A stretch of DNA of 64,000 nt, taken from NCBI RefSeq assembly GCF_001584165.1, contig NZ_CP013233.1:1426001-1490000 (forward strand), read 5' to 3'. The translations under genes were made by a program, and so were the position numbers. The DNA comes from Collimonas arenae (GTDB taxonomy: Bacteria > Pseudomonadota > Gammaproteobacteria > Burkholderiales > Burkholderiaceae_D). The notes under the pieces were generated by a model. It had not been told where the DNA came from. It ran no database searches and saw only the letters and a program-made list of their open reading frames with translations. Below are positions 49,043 to 58,557 of this stretch, in pieces (position 1 is the stretch's first letter; the number at the start of each line of letters is the position of its first letter).

Positions 49043-49059
49043 AAAGGCAGGATGACCCC

Positions 49060-49506
49060 ATGAAAGTTTCCGAAATCCTCAAAGTCAAAGGCAATATCCT
49101 TTACACGGTGACACCCGATACGCCGTTGATCGATGCCGTCAATACGATGGCGGAGAAAGATATCGGATCGCTGGTGGTGATGGAATTCGGTTCGCTGGTG
49201 GGCATGCTGACTTTCCGCGAAGTGCTGGTGGCGATCCATCAGAATGGCGGCGCGGTCGGCAGTAATACCGTGCGCAAGCACATGGATGACAGCCCGATTA
49301 CCGTCACCCCCGACACCGAAGTCAACGAAGTACGCCGCATCATGCTGGAGCGCCACGCGCGCTATGTGCCGATCATGGACGCGCGCACGCTGCTCGGTGT
49401 GATGTCGTTTTATGACGTGGCAAAAGCCGTGCTGGATGCGCAGGGTTTTGAGAACAAGATGCTGAAAGCCTATATTCGCGACTGGCCGTCGACCACAGAA
49501 GAGTAG
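49060..49506 (+). CDS. CBS-domain protein
   Basis: A 148-residue protein made of two CBS motifs. The first (about 8-60) has TVTPDTPLIDAVNTMAEKDI and GSLVVMEFGSLVGMLTFREV. The second (about 76-130) has TVTPDTEVNEVRRIMLERHA and RYVPIMDARTLLGVMSFYDV. CBS pairs bind adenine nucleotides and act as energy sensors; the partner is unknown. It starts downstream of a tandem 11-bp repeat and ends at a strong terminator. Confidence 0.92.
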   Translation: MKVSEILKVKGNILYTVTPDTPLIDAVNTMAEKDIGSLVVMEFGSLVGMLTFREVLVAIHQNGGAVGSNTVRKHMDDSPITVTPDTEVNEVRRIMLERHARYVPIMDARTLLGVMSFYDVAKAVLDAQGFENKMLKAYIRDWPSTTEE

Positions 49507-49526
49507 GACGTTCCTGAAGGCTTGGA

Positions 49527-49566
49527 AAACCGTTTGTGGCAGGATGATGCCGCAAGCGGTTTTTTT
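49527..49566 (+). terminator. Strong intrinsic terminator of the CBS-domain gene
   Basis: A 15-bp stem joins AAACCGTTTGTGGCA (49527-49541) and TGCCGCAAGCGGTTT (49548-49562). It has only two G-T wobbles and a 6-base loop, and a seven-T run ends at 49566. It begins 21 bases after the stop. Confidence 0.85.
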
Positions 49567-49664
49567 GTGTAAGTTACAGAAAAATAAAAATATCAAAAAA
49601 GAAATTAATTCGTCGCTGCCAATTACCCCCCATAGCGCGCAATCCTTTCCCATTTGCCTAATCC

Positions 49665-51551
49665 ATGTCCAAATCCAGTCAATTTTCCCTACTTCGACAG
49701 CGACGCTTTGCACCATTCTTCTGGACTCAGTTTTTCGGTGCATTCAACGACAACGTGTTCAAAACTGCGTTGCTGACGATCCTGACTTACGAAGCGCTGA
49801 GCTGGACCAGCATGAACGTCAGCTTGCTGAACAACCTGATTCCCGGTTTGTTCATCCTGCCGTTCGTGGTGTTTTCGGCGACCGCTGGCCAACTGGCCGA
49901 CAAGTTCGAGAAATCGCGTCTGGCGCGTTACGTCAAGGTGCTGGAAATCGTCATCATGTCGATTGCCGCGGTCGGCTGGATGACGCATACCTTGTGGCTG
50001 CTGATTCTCGCAATTGTCGGCATGGGCGTGCATTCGACGATCTTCGGGCCGGTCAAGTATGCATACCTGCCGCAGCAGTTGCGCCAGGATGAACTGGTTG
50101 GCGGCAATGGCATTATCGAAATGGGAACCTTCGTCGGTATCCTGCTGGGCGAAGTGTTGGGTGCGGTGCTGGTGGTCCACAAGCCGTGGGGCATTGAGCT
50201 GGTGGCCGGCGGCACGGTGACGATTGCGATTGTCGGCTGGTTGTTCAGCCGCGGCATACCGCTGACACCGGCGGCGGAGCCTGCACTGAAGATCAATTGG
50301 AATCCGATTACCGAAACGGCGCGCAATCTCAGTTTCTCGCGCAAGAACCGTCCGGTGTTCCTGGCGATGCTGGCCAACTCCTGGTTCTGGTTCTACGGCG
50401 CCATCGTGCTGGCACAATTCCCGTTGTACGCCAAGAACTACCTGCACGGCGACCATAGTGTGTTCGTATTGCTACTGACCGTATTTTCACTCGGTGTTGG
50501 TGCCGGTTCGCTATTGTGCGAGCGCCTGTCCGGCCATAAGGTCGAAATCGGCCTGGTGCCGTTCGGCGCGATCGGCTTGTCGGTATTCGGCCTGGATCTG
50601 TTCCTGGCCAGTCTCGGTTATACCAATACCGCCGCGGTCGACATGGGCGGCTTTGTGCAGCAGCATGGTAGCTGGCGCATCCTGTTCGACTGCGTGATGA
50701 TCGGCCTGTTCGGTGGCTTGTACATCGTGCCGCTGTTCGCCGTGATCCAGACTCGCTGCGACCGTCGGCACCTCTCACGCACGATTGCCGGGATGAATAT
50801 CATGAATGCCTTGTTCATGGTGGTGGCCGCCTTGGTGGCGATGGTGCTGCTGCAATCCGGTTTTACGATTCCGCAGATTTTCCTGGTTACGGCAATTCTC
50901 AATGCCATTGTCGCGATTTACATTTTCACGGTGGTGCCGGAATACCTGGTGCGTTTCATCGCCTGGATCTTGATCCACACTATCCATCGGGTGAAGACCA
51001 TCAACCGCGACCTGATTCCCGACGAAGGCGCCGCGGTGCTGGTTTGTAACCACGTCAGTTATGTCGACGCCATCGTCATCATGGCAGCCAGCCCGCGCCC
51101 GATCCGTTTCGTGATGGATCACCGCATTTTCAAGATTCCGGTGTTGGCCTGGGTTTTCAAGACCGCCAAGGCGATCCCGATTGCGCCGGCCAAGGAAAAC
51201 CCGCAGCTGATGGAGCGCGCTTTCGACCAGATCGCGGCAGCGTTGGCGGATGGCGACCTGGTCTGCATTTTCCCAGAGGGCAAGCTGACCAGCACCGGCG
51301 AAATGAATGAATTCCGCGGTGGCATCAAGAAGATAGTTGACCGCACTCCGGTGCCGGTCATTCCTATGGCGCTGAGCGGCCTGTGGGGCAGCATGTGGAC
51401 CCGCAGCGCCGGCAATCCTTTCCATCGTTCTTTCAAGCGCGGTCCGTTGTCGGCGCTGCAACTGGCGGTGGGCGAACCGGTGGCGCCGGCGCAAGCCACG
51501 CCTGAGTATTTGCAACAGCAAGTGCAGGCCTTGCGCGGCGCTTGGCAGTAA
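49665..51551 (+). CDS. MFS transporter fused to PlsC-type acyltransferase
   Basis: A 628-residue two-domain protein. Residues 1-430 are an LplT-like major facilitator: FAPFFWTQFFGAFNDNVFKT is the family start, with about 12 spans. Residues 440-625 are a PlsC acyltransferase with HX4D motif NHVSYVD (His463), CIFPEGKLTSTGEMNEFRGG and VPVIPMALSGLW. By analogy with LplT-Aas it would flip lysophospholipid inward and re-acylate it, but the acyl-ACP synthetase third domain is absent. This two-domain form is common in betaproteobacteria. Confidence 0.9.
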   Translation: MSKSSQFSLLRQRRFAPFFWTQFFGAFNDNVFKTALLTILTYEALSWTSMNVSLLNNLIPGLFILPFVVFSATAGQLADKFEKSRLARYVKVLEIVIMSIAAVGWMTHTLWLLILAIVGMGVHSTIFGPVKYAYLPQQLRQDELVGGNGIIEMGTFVGILLGEVLGAVLVVHKPWGIELVAGGTVTIAIVGWLFSRGIPLTPAAEPALKINWNPITETARNLSFSRKNRPVFLAMLANSWFWFYGAIVLAQFPLYAKNYLHGDHSVFVLLLTVFSLGVGAGSLLCERLSGHKVEIGLVPFGAIGLSVFGLDLFLASLGYTNTAAVDMGGFVQQHGSWRILFDCVMIGLFGGLYIVPLFAVIQTRCDRRHLSRTIAGMNIMNALFMVVAALVAMVLLQSGFTIPQIFLVTAILNAIVAIYIFTVVPEYLVRFIAWILIHTIHRVKTINRDLIPDEGAAVLVCNHVSYVDAIVIMAASPRPIRFVMDHRIFKIPVLAWVFKTAKAIPIAPAKENPQLMERAFDQIAAALADGDLVCIFPEGKLTSTGEMNEFRGGIKKIVDRTPVPVIPMALSGLWGSMWTRSAGNPFHRSFKRGPLSALQLAVGEPVAPAQATPEYLQQQVQALRGAWQ

Positions 51552-51621
51552 ACTGTCGTTTTTTCCAAAACACATTGCGAAAGAATCGACGATGAAGAAC
51601 AAGACTACGGAGGACGCCGTT

Positions 51622-52662
51622 ATGGCCCGGCGCAATTTTCTTACCCAGAGTGGCAAGCTGCTTGGCGGCAGCCTGCTGTTGAGCGCGATGCCGATGGGTT
51701 CGGCGCTGGCGGCAGACGCCGCACCGCTGCCGTTGATCATCGATACCGATCCTGGCGCCGATGATGTGATCGCCTTGTTGCTAGCCTTGTCGGCGCGCGA
51801 TCAGCTCGACGTGCGGGCGCTGACTACAGTGGCCGGCAATGTCCAGTTGAGTTACACCTCGCGCAATGCGCGCATGGTGCGCGAGTGGGCCAATCGGCCT
51901 GACGTGCCGGTCTATGCTGGCAGCGCGCGGCCAATGTTGCGCACGCCGATCTATGCTGCCGAAGTGCATGGCGCCGAAGGCGTGACCGGGGTCAAGGTGT
52001 TCGAACCGAAGCAGCCGCTGGCCGAGGGCAATGCAGTGCAATACCTGATCGATACGCTGGCAAGCGCCAAGCCGAAAAGCATGACGATCGTGACGCTGGG
52101 CCCGCAAACCAACCTGGCCTTGGCGCTGATCCAGAATCCGCAAATCGGCCAGGGCATCCGTGAAGTAGTCATGATGGGCGGCGCCCATTTCAACGGCGGC
52201 AATATTACGCCGGTGGCGGAGTTCAACGTGTTCGCCGATCCGCATGCCAGCGATGTCGTATTCAAGAGTGGATTGCCGATCACGGTGATCCCGCTGGACG
52301 TCACCCACAAGATGCTGACCAGCCCCGAGCGCATCGCGCACTTACGTAAGATCGGCAACCAGGCCGGCAAGATCGCCGCCGACATCCTCGATGCCTATGT
52401 CGAGCACGATATCAAGCAATACGGCCTGCCGGGCGGCCCGGTGCACGATGCGACCACCATCGGCTATCTGTTGCGGCCGGAGATGTTCAAGGGGCGCATG
52501 GTCAATGTCGAGGTCGATACGCGCGAAGGGCCGACCTTCGGCCAGACCGTGGTTGACTACTACCACGTCACTCAGCGCCCGGCCAACGCGCGCTGGATCA
52601 CCGAAGGGGATGCACAGGGTTTTTTCGATTTGCTTGCCACCCGGCTGGCCCGCCTGTCTTGA
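51622..52662 (+). CDS. Nucleoside hydrolase, exported
   Basis: A 346-residue inosine/uridine-preferring nucleoside hydrolase family protein. The calcium-binding motif IIDTDPGADDVIALLLAL is near the N-terminus. VVMMGGAHFNGGNITPVAEF and NVFADPHASDVVF are conserved. A twin-arginine-like signal (MARRNFLTQSGKLLGGS, ending ALA) suggests periplasmic action on nucleosides for salvage. GGAGGA at 51609-51614 supports 51622 over the ATG at 51592. Confidence 0.9.
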   Translation: MARRNFLTQSGKLLGGSLLLSAMPMGSALAADAAPLPLIIDTDPGADDVIALLLALSARDQLDVRALTTVAGNVQLSYTSRNARMVREWANRPDVPVYAGSARPMLRTPIYAAEVHGAEGVTGVKVFEPKQPLAEGNAVQYLIDTLASAKPKSMTIVTLGPQTNLALALIQNPQIGQGIREVVMMGGAHFNGGNITPVAEFNVFADPHASDVVFKSGLPITVIPLDVTHKMLTSPERIAHLRKIGNQAGKIAADILDAYVEHDIKQYGLPGGPVHDATTIGYLLRPEMFKGRMVNVEVDTREGPTFGQTVVDYYHVTQRPANARWITEGDAQGFFDLLATRLARLS

Positions 52663-52852
52663 GGTTAGTCCTCTAACATCGACCACCGCGCTAATGCCGG
52701 GATGCAGATAGGCATGGTTGCCGATGAGAATGGATTCGTCATGGTTGAACGGTGTGATGGATGTCTGAAAGGCAATAATTTTGCCGTCCAGGTAGCTCCT
52801 TGGGGGCCGCGCTGGTAAAATCATTCTTTTCAGCCTCTTTATCTGGATCATC

Positions 52853-53944
52853 ATGCCCGGCAATACTTTCGGCAGTCTGTTTAGCGTCACCAATTTCGGC
52901 GAATCTCACGGCCCGGCCATCGGCTGCGTGATCGATGGCTGTCCGCCGGGAATGGAATTGTCGGAAGCCGATATCCAGCCGGACCTGGACCGCCGCAAGC
53001 CCGGCACTTCGCGCCATGTGACCCAGCGCCAGGAGCCGGATACCGTCGAGATACTGTCCGGCGTCTACGAAGGCAAGACCACCGGCACGCCGATTGCGCT
53101 GCTGATCCGCAACCAGGACCAGCGCAGCAAGGACTACGGCAATATCATCGAGACCTTCCGTCCCGGCCATGCCGACTACACCTACTGGCAAAAATACGGC
53201 ATCCGCGATCCACGCGGCGGCGGCCGTTCGTCGGCGCGGCTGACGGCGCCGATTGTTGGTGCCGCGGCAATCGCCAAGAAATGGCTGCTGCAGCAATACG
53301 GCACCACGTTCAAGGGCTGCATGAGCCAGTTGGGCGAATTGCCGATCACGTTTGAATCCTGGGAGCACGTACCCAACAACCCGTTTTTTGCCGCCAATAT
53401 CAGTCAGATCGCCGAACTTGAAGCGTATATGGATGCGTTGCGCAAGGATGGCGATTCCTGCGGTGCACGCATCGATGTGGTGGCCTCCAACGTTCCGGTC
53501 GGCTTGGGCGAACCGCTGTACGACAAGCTCGATGCCGAGATCGGTTACGCGATGATGGGCATCAACGCCGTCAAGGGCGTGGAAATCGGCGCAGGCTTTG
53601 CCTCGGTGGCGCAAAAGGGGTCGCAGCATGGCGACGAAATCACCCGCCACGGTTTTCTGACCAACAACGCCGGCGGCATCCTGGGCGGCATTTCGAGCGG
53701 TCAGGACATCACCGTCTCGATCGCCATCAAGCCGACTTCCAGCATCCGTACGCCACGCCAGTCGATCGACAAGCAGGGCAATCCGGCCACCGTTGAGACC
53801 TTCGGCCGCCACGATCCTTGCGTCGGCATTCGCGCTACGCCGATTGCCGAAGCGATGCTGGCGCTGGTCTTGATGGACCATGCGTTGCGTAACCGCGCGC
53901 AATGCGGCGATGTCCGTGTCGCGCAACTGGTCGATTCCAAGTAA
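52853..53944 (+). CDS. aroC: Chorismate synthase
   Basis: A 363-residue chorismate synthase, which converts EPSP to chorismate with reduced FMN at the end of the shikimate pathway. Signatures are [19 protein letters not shown], then [48 protein letters not shown] and [18 protein letters not shown]. The length is normal. It stands alone in orientation with its neighbours and has a 190-base upstream gap. Confidence 0.97.
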   Translation: MPGNTFGSLFSVTNFGESHGPAIGCVIDGCPPGMELSEADIQPDLDRRKPGTSRHVTQRQEPDTVEILSGVYEGKTTGTPIALLIRNQDQRSKDYGNIIETFRPGHADYTYWQKYGIRDPRGGGRSSARLTAPIVGAAAIAKKWLLQQYGTTFKGCMSQLGELPITFESWEHVPNNPFFAANISQIAELEAYMDALRKDGDSCGARIDVVASNVPVGLGEPLYDKLDAEIGYAMMGINAVKGVEIGAGFASVAQKGSQHGDEITRHGFLTNNAGGILGGISSGQDITVSIAIKPTSSIRTPRQSIDKQGNPATVETFGRHDPCVGIRATPIAEAMLALVLMDHALRNRAQCGDVRVAQLVDSK

Positions 53945-54043
53945 TTCCCTTGGCGCCGTCACTACCTGGCGGCGTCTGTCTTCCTTTCTCCATCCCGGGC
54001 CTTTCCGTTCACTGGAAATGCCATCGCCAATCACCGGAATCCC

Positions 54044-54804
54044 ATGCTTGACGGACTATTGCTATTTTGCGGCAACCTGCTTCTCGGTGGGGTGCTGGGC
54101 GGTGTCGGCGGCTTGTTTGGCATTGGCGGTGGGCTGATCGCGATCCCGGTGCTGGGCCTCTTGTACGGCATGGACCAGCAACTGGCGCAAGGCACAGCGC
54201 TGGTCATGGTGGCGCCCAATGTGATGCTCGGTTTCTGGCGCTACCGCCAGCGCAACGGCCTGGAGTTGCGCTCCGCTGCGGTGCTGGGTGGCTCGGCCAT
54301 ACTGGTGACCTATGCCGCAGCCTGGTACGCGACTGTCATCAGCTCGGCCAGATTGCACTTCGCCTTCGCGGTTTTCATGGGGGTGTTGGGACTGTATCTG
54401 TTCTGGAACGCCGCCCGCAAGAAGCCGTTACGGACCGGCCCGCCGTTGCTGGGCCACGCTACCTGCCGGTGGTGGGCGTCATCGGCGGCGCCATTTCCGG
54501 ATTTTTCGGGGTCGGTGGCGGGGTAGTCGCACCACCGGCCCTGGTGGCGTTCTTCGGCATGACCCAAACCGCCGCACAGGGCATGGCGCTGGCTCTGGTC
54601 TCGCCGGGGGCGGTGATTGCCCTCGGCACCTTTGCCTATGCCGGTCATGTCGACTGGCATATCGGTATTCCGCTGGCTATCGGCGGCATCTTCAGCGTCT
54701 CCACAGGTGTCGCGCTGGCGCATCACCTGCCTGAGCGCAAGTTGCGCTTAAGCTTTAGCACGGCACTGATTTTACTGGCAGGATGGCTAATCTTGCGCGG
54801 CTGA
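54044..54804 (+). pseudogene. TauE/SafE-family sulfite exporter-like protein, frameshifted
   Basis: Two frames together encode a 253-residue TauE/SafE membrane protein. The first (from 54044) has GGVLGGVGGLFGIGGGLIAI and APNVMLGFWRYRQRNGLELR. The second carries VVGVIGGAISGFFGVGGGVV, APPALVAFFGMTQTAAQGMA and a hydrophobic end at 54804. The repeat GLFGIGGG/GFFGVGGG is the family duplication. The frame changes at 54451-54456; one extra C in the CC at 54454-54455 gives LLGPRYLPVVGV and a continuous protein. It is probably a sequencing undercall. Such proteins export sulfite or other small anions. Confidence 0.82.
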
Positions 54805-54894
54805 TGGTGGTTTACGTTACGCTAGTGCCAAGATTCAAATCGAGACCCAAATCAAGTCTCAACATCAGATCGAATCCGGAGAGAAGGGGACATC

Positions 54895-55479
54895 ATGATT
54901 GATACACTTTCCAGTGCCGCCCTCGCAGGCGGTTTGTCCTGGGCCAGCGGCATTCGCCTGTACATGGCGCTCTTCATCGCTGGCTGGTTTGGCCGTGCCG
55001 GCTGGATCGATTTGCCGCAGGCCTTGCAGATATTGGAGTCGCCGTGGGTCATCGGTGTGACCGGATTGCTGACCGCCATCGAATTCCTGGTGGATAAGAT
55101 TCCCGGCCTGGATTCGGTGTGGGATGCCATTCACACCTTTATTCGGATTCCGGCGGGCGCTATCCTGGCCGTAGCCGCGATGGGCCACATGGATCCGGCC
55201 TGGACCACGGTAGCGGCGCTGGTCGGCGGCACCTTTGCCTTGGGCGCGCATGCCACCAAGGCCGGCAGCCGGGCCATGATCAACACCTCGCCGGAGCCGC
55301 TGAGCAACTGGACCGCATCATTTTCCGAAGACGCAACGGTGCTAGGCGGCTTATGGGCGGCGTTTTTCCATCCCTGGTTATTGTTCGCATTCCTGATCCT
55401 GTTTTTCCTGTTTGCGATCTGGCTGCTGCCCAAATTATGGCGCGGCATACGCTGGGTATTTCAACGATTGGCTACTTGA
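54895..55479 (+). CDS. DUF4126 membrane protein
   Basis: A 194-residue integral membrane protein of DUF4126. ALAGGLSWASGIRLYMALFI opens the family pattern, followed by FLVDKIPGLDSVWDAIHTFI and ATKAGSRAMINTSPEPLSNW. Four to five spans are predicted, with a basic C-terminus. The function is unknown. It is downstream of the TauE-like gene in the same direction, with a 90-base gap. Confidence 0.85.
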   Translation: MIDTLSSAALAGGLSWASGIRLYMALFIAGWFGRAGWIDLPQALQILESPWVIGVTGLLTAIEFLVDKIPGLDSVWDAIHTFIRIPAGAILAVAAMGHMDPAWTTVAALVGGTFALGAHATKAGSRAMINTSPEPLSNWTASFSEDATVLGGLWAAFFHPWLLFAFLILFFLFAIWLLPKLWRGIRWVFQRLAT

Positions 55480-55660
55480 TTCTAGATTCGGCAGTTGACC
55501 GCTTAGTTATGTTTGGCAGGCTTTATGCGTATTGAATTTCTTTTTTTTAATGATGCTCACCTATCGGGGGAAGAGCGCTACAGGCGCGATTGAACACTTT
55601 TCCGGCCCTCTGCCGTCGTTGCTCCTTCTAGCGGAAGGCAGTCCGCGTCGTCGTCGCGCC

Positions 55661-55926
55661 CAGGGCCTGTTAATATTTAATTTAGGAGTGCGAACGCGCG
55701 GCAGGCGTTGCGTGCCTAGGCGCGACGACGCGACGTAGTGGTGCTACGGCAAGGAGAAGCAACAACGGCATGCGACGCCTGCAGCCGTTCCCGAAGGGTT
55801 CAAGTCAAAACGTGAGCTGGCCGCGTTGCATGGCTTGTTGGGGCACCAGCCCCAACTGCGCCACGCGCCTTGCCATCACACGTTTTGACTTGAACGCATC
55901 TCCCAAATTAAATGTTAACAGGCCCT
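55661..55926. mobile_element. MITE-like element with nested inverted repeats
   Basis: A 266-bp element. Its ends read AGGGCCTGTTAATATTTAAT inward from the left and, inverted, nearly the same from the right (TTAAATGTTAACAGGCCCT). Inside are two further arms: 55701-55716 with 55767-55782 (14 of 16 paired), and a perfect 16-bp TTCAAGTCAAAACGTG repeat at 55799-55814 and 55879-55894, whose loop holds TTGGGGC/GCCCCAA. It encodes no transposase and no target duplication is clear. It reaches to just before the FtsX-like gene. Confidence 0.65.
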
Positions 55927-55980
55927 AGCCAGAGAGCCGGAAAAATGCACACTCGCACCCGTTCAACTACCGAATCTAGA

Positions 55981-58485
55981 ATGATTTTATTTCAATCCCT
56001 ACGCATGACCCAGCGCGATTGGCGCGCCGGTGAATTACGCTTCCTGTTGATTGCCTTGATTGTGGCCGTTGCCTCGTTGTCGGCAGTCGGCTTTTTTGTC
56101 GATCGCATGCGCGCCGGCATGACGCGTGATGCACACCAGTTGCTTGGCGGCGATCTACTGATTTCGGCGGATCAGCGCATAACGCCAAGCTGGCGCGACG
56201 AAGCGGCACGTCGCCAGCTGACCTTGGCCGATACGGTCGTGTTTCCCAGCATGGCGATTGCCGGTGAAGATGATGCTACCCGCTCGCAGCTCGCTTCCCT
56301 GAAAGCAGTCAGTGCCGGTTATCCGTTGCGCGGCAATCTTGTCGTTTCCGACCGCGTGGGCGGCGCCGACGAGACTACCCACCAGATACCGGCGGCCGGC
56401 ACGGTGTGGCTGGATTCCAATATGCTGATCGCGCTGAACCTGGCGGTCGGCGATCCGCTCAAGCTGGGCGATCGCACCTTCAAGATTGCCAAAGTGCTGG
56501 TGGTCGAACCGGACCGCGGCAGCGGCTTCATCAATTTCGCGCCGCGCGTGATGCTGTCGATGGCTGATCTGGCCTCCACCAATCTGATCCAGGATGGCTC
56601 GCGCGTGACTTACCGTTTGCTGTTGAGTGGCGCAGCGCGACAGATCCAGGACTTCCAGAAGTGGGTCGAAAGCGATATCAGTCGCGAGAACCTCAAGGGC
56701 GTGCGGATCGAGGGCCTGGAAAACGGCCGGCCCGAAATGCGCGCGACGCTGGATCGCGGTGAACAATTCCTGTCGCTGGTTGGATTGTTGTCGGCGTTGC
56801 TGGCTGCAGTAGCGGTGGCGATGGCGGCGCGCCGTTTCATGCTGCGCCATCTGGATGCTTGTGCGATGCTGCGCTGCCTGGGGCTGACCCAGGGCCAGGT
56901 GACGCAACTGTATCTGCTGGAATTCCTGCTGATCGGCGTGGCCGGCAGCGTGATCGGTGTACTGCTGGGCTTCGGCGCGCATTTCATGCTGCTGGAATTG
57001 CTTGGCAAGTTTGTCTCCAGCGACCTGCCGCCGGCCAGCGCGATGCCGGCGCTGCAAGGCTTGATTACCGGTCTGCTGCTGTTGATCGGCTTTGCCTTGC
57101 CGCCGATCCTGCAACTGCGCAATGTCCCGCATAACCGCGTGATTCGGCGCGAACAGGATGCACCGCAGACGATGGTGCTGGCCACCTATGCCCTCGGCAC
57201 GCTGACGTTTATCGGCTTGCTGTTGTGGCAGGCCGGCGACTTGAAACTGGGTTTGCTGACCGCGCTCGGCTTCCTTGGCGGATTCGGTGTGTTTGCATTG
57301 CTGGGCTGGCTGGCGCTGAAGGCGTCGCGTCATGTACGTGGCTTGTCGCGCAACCCGAGCTGGCGTTTCGCACTGACCGCGCTGCAACGGCGCCCGGTCG
57401 CTACCGTCGTGCAGATCGTCGCCTTGTCGCTGGGCTTGATGGCCTTGCTGCTGCTGACGGTGATCCGCGGTGACCTGATCGGCGCCTGGCGCCAGGCCAC
57501 ACCGGTTGATGCGCCGAACCGTTTTGTGATCAATATCCAGGAAGATCAGCGCGCCGAGATCACGCATCGCCTGCAGGCAATCGGTATCGCCCAGCCGGAA
57601 CTGTTCCCGATGATTCGCGGCCGTCTGACGCAGGTCAACGACAAGCCGATCACGGCCGACACCTATCCTGACGATCGCGCCAAGCGCCTGGTGGATCGCG
57701 AGTTCAACCTGTCCACCATGAACCAGTTGCCGGAGCAGAACACACTCACCGCCGGTCATTGGTTTACCGATCAGCAACCGGCGGCTTCGGTTGAAGAAGG
57801 CCTGGCTAAAACGCTGAACCTGAAGATTGGAGATCGCCTGCAATTTGACATCGCCGGCCAACTGGTCAGCGCGCCAATCACCAGCCTGCGCAAGCTGGAA
57901 TGGGGTTCGATGCGAGTCAATTTCTTTGTCATCCTCAATCCCAAGCTGATGGCCGATATGCCGCAGACCTGGATCACCGCATTCAACCTGCCGGACACGC
58001 ACCTCAATTTCGCCAACCAGTTGACGCGCGATTTCCCGAATTTGACCGTGGTCGATATCGGCAGCGTCATCAAGCAGATCCAGGGCGTGATCGACCAGGT
58101 GGTGGCGGCAGTCGAGTTTCTGTTCCTGTTTACGCTGGCGTCTGGCGCGCTGGTGCTGTATGCGGCGCTGGTCGGTTCACAGGACGAACGGACCCGTGAG
58201 GCGGGCCTGCTGCGGGCACTAGGCGCAACGCGCAAACAGTTGTCGCAGTCGCAATGGATCGAATTCGCGCTGGTCGGCAGCCTGGCCGGTTTCCTGGCTG
58301 CGACTGGCGCGGCGGCAATCGGCTGGGCGCTGGCGCATTACGTGTTCAACTTCACCTGGACCTTCAGCCCGCTGGTTTGGCTGGCCGGCATGGCGATAGG
58401 TGCGGCCTGCACGTTTGCCGGCGGCTGGGTCGGATTGCGGCACGTCTTGAACCAGCCGCCGTTGCAAACCTTGCGCGAAGCCTGA
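55981..58485 (+). CDS. FtsX-family ABC transporter permease (YbbP-like)
   Basis: An 834-residue permease of the YbbP type. It has an N-terminal membrane span (FLLIALIVAVASLSAVGFFV), a large periplasmic MacB-like domain, and two FtsX cores (about 260-400 and 710-830, the latter LVLYAALVGSQDERTREAGL, then LRALGATRKQL). YbbP works with an ATPase (YbbA), absent here. Substrate may be envelope lipid or lipoprotein. In-frame starts at 55912 (inside the MITE-like element) and 55945 exist; I prefer 55981, where conservation seems to begin. Confidence 0.88.
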   Translation: MILFQSLRMTQRDWRAGELRFLLIALIVAVASLSAVGFFVDRMRAGMTRDAHQLLGGDLLISADQRITPSWRDEAARRQLTLADTVVFPSMAIAGEDDATRSQLASLKAVSAGYPLRGNLVVSDRVGGADETTHQIPAAGTVWLDSNMLIALNLAVGDPLKLGDRTFKIAKVLVVEPDRGSGFINFAPRVMLSMADLASTNLIQDGSRVTYRLLLSGAARQIQDFQKWVESDISRENLKGVRIEGLENGRPEMRATLDRGEQFLSLVGLLSALLAAVAVAMAARRFMLRHLDACAMLRCLGLTQGQVTQLYLLEFLLIGVAGSVIGVLLGFGAHFMLLELLGKFVSSDLPPASAMPALQGLITGLLLLIGFALPPILQLRNVPHNRVIRREQDAPQTMVLATYALGTLTFIGLLLWQAGDLKLGLLTALGFLGGFGVFALLGWLALKASRHVRGLSRNPSWRFALTALQRRPVATVVQIVALSLGLMALLLLTVIRGDLIGAWRQATPVDAPNRFVINIQEDQRAEITHRLQAIGIAQPELFPMIRGRLTQVNDKPITADTYPDDRAKRLVDREFNLSTMNQLPEQNTLTAGHWFTDQQPAASVEEGLAKTLNLKIGDRLQFDIAGQLVSAPITSLRKLEWGSMRVNFFVILNPKLMADMPQTWITAFNLPDTHLNFANQLTRDFPNLTVVDIGSVIKQIQGVIDQVVAAVEFLFLFTLASGALVLYAALVGSQDERTREAGLLRALGATRKQLSQSQWIEFALVGSLAGFLAATGAAAIGWALAHYVFNFTWTFSPLVWLAGMAIGAACTFAGGWVGLRHVLNQPPLQTLREA

Positions 58486-58557
58486 TGTCAGCCTGGTTAG
58501 ACCACCCGATAGCGTCATTTCGGGGATAATGCAGGCTTACGCCTTCATTATTTCCCC

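Noticed and set aside
48912..49059. SAM or SAH riboswitch upstream of metY
   Set aside because: No conserved core helices or motifs were found in the short leader.
52663..52852. Possible short gene before aroC, open in several frames, including a minus-strand frame reading YLDGKIIAFQTS
   Set aside because: The minus frame is only part of a long antisense frame over the nucleoside hydrolase, and the 38-codon plus frame has no clear ribosome site. I could not support either as a gene.
56155..58002. A 615-codon open frame antisense to the FtsX-like permease
   Set aside because: It is rich in Gln, Arg and His with no fold-like pattern, a normal by-product of antisense frames in GC-rich coding DNA. 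The sense strand has clear FtsX motifs.
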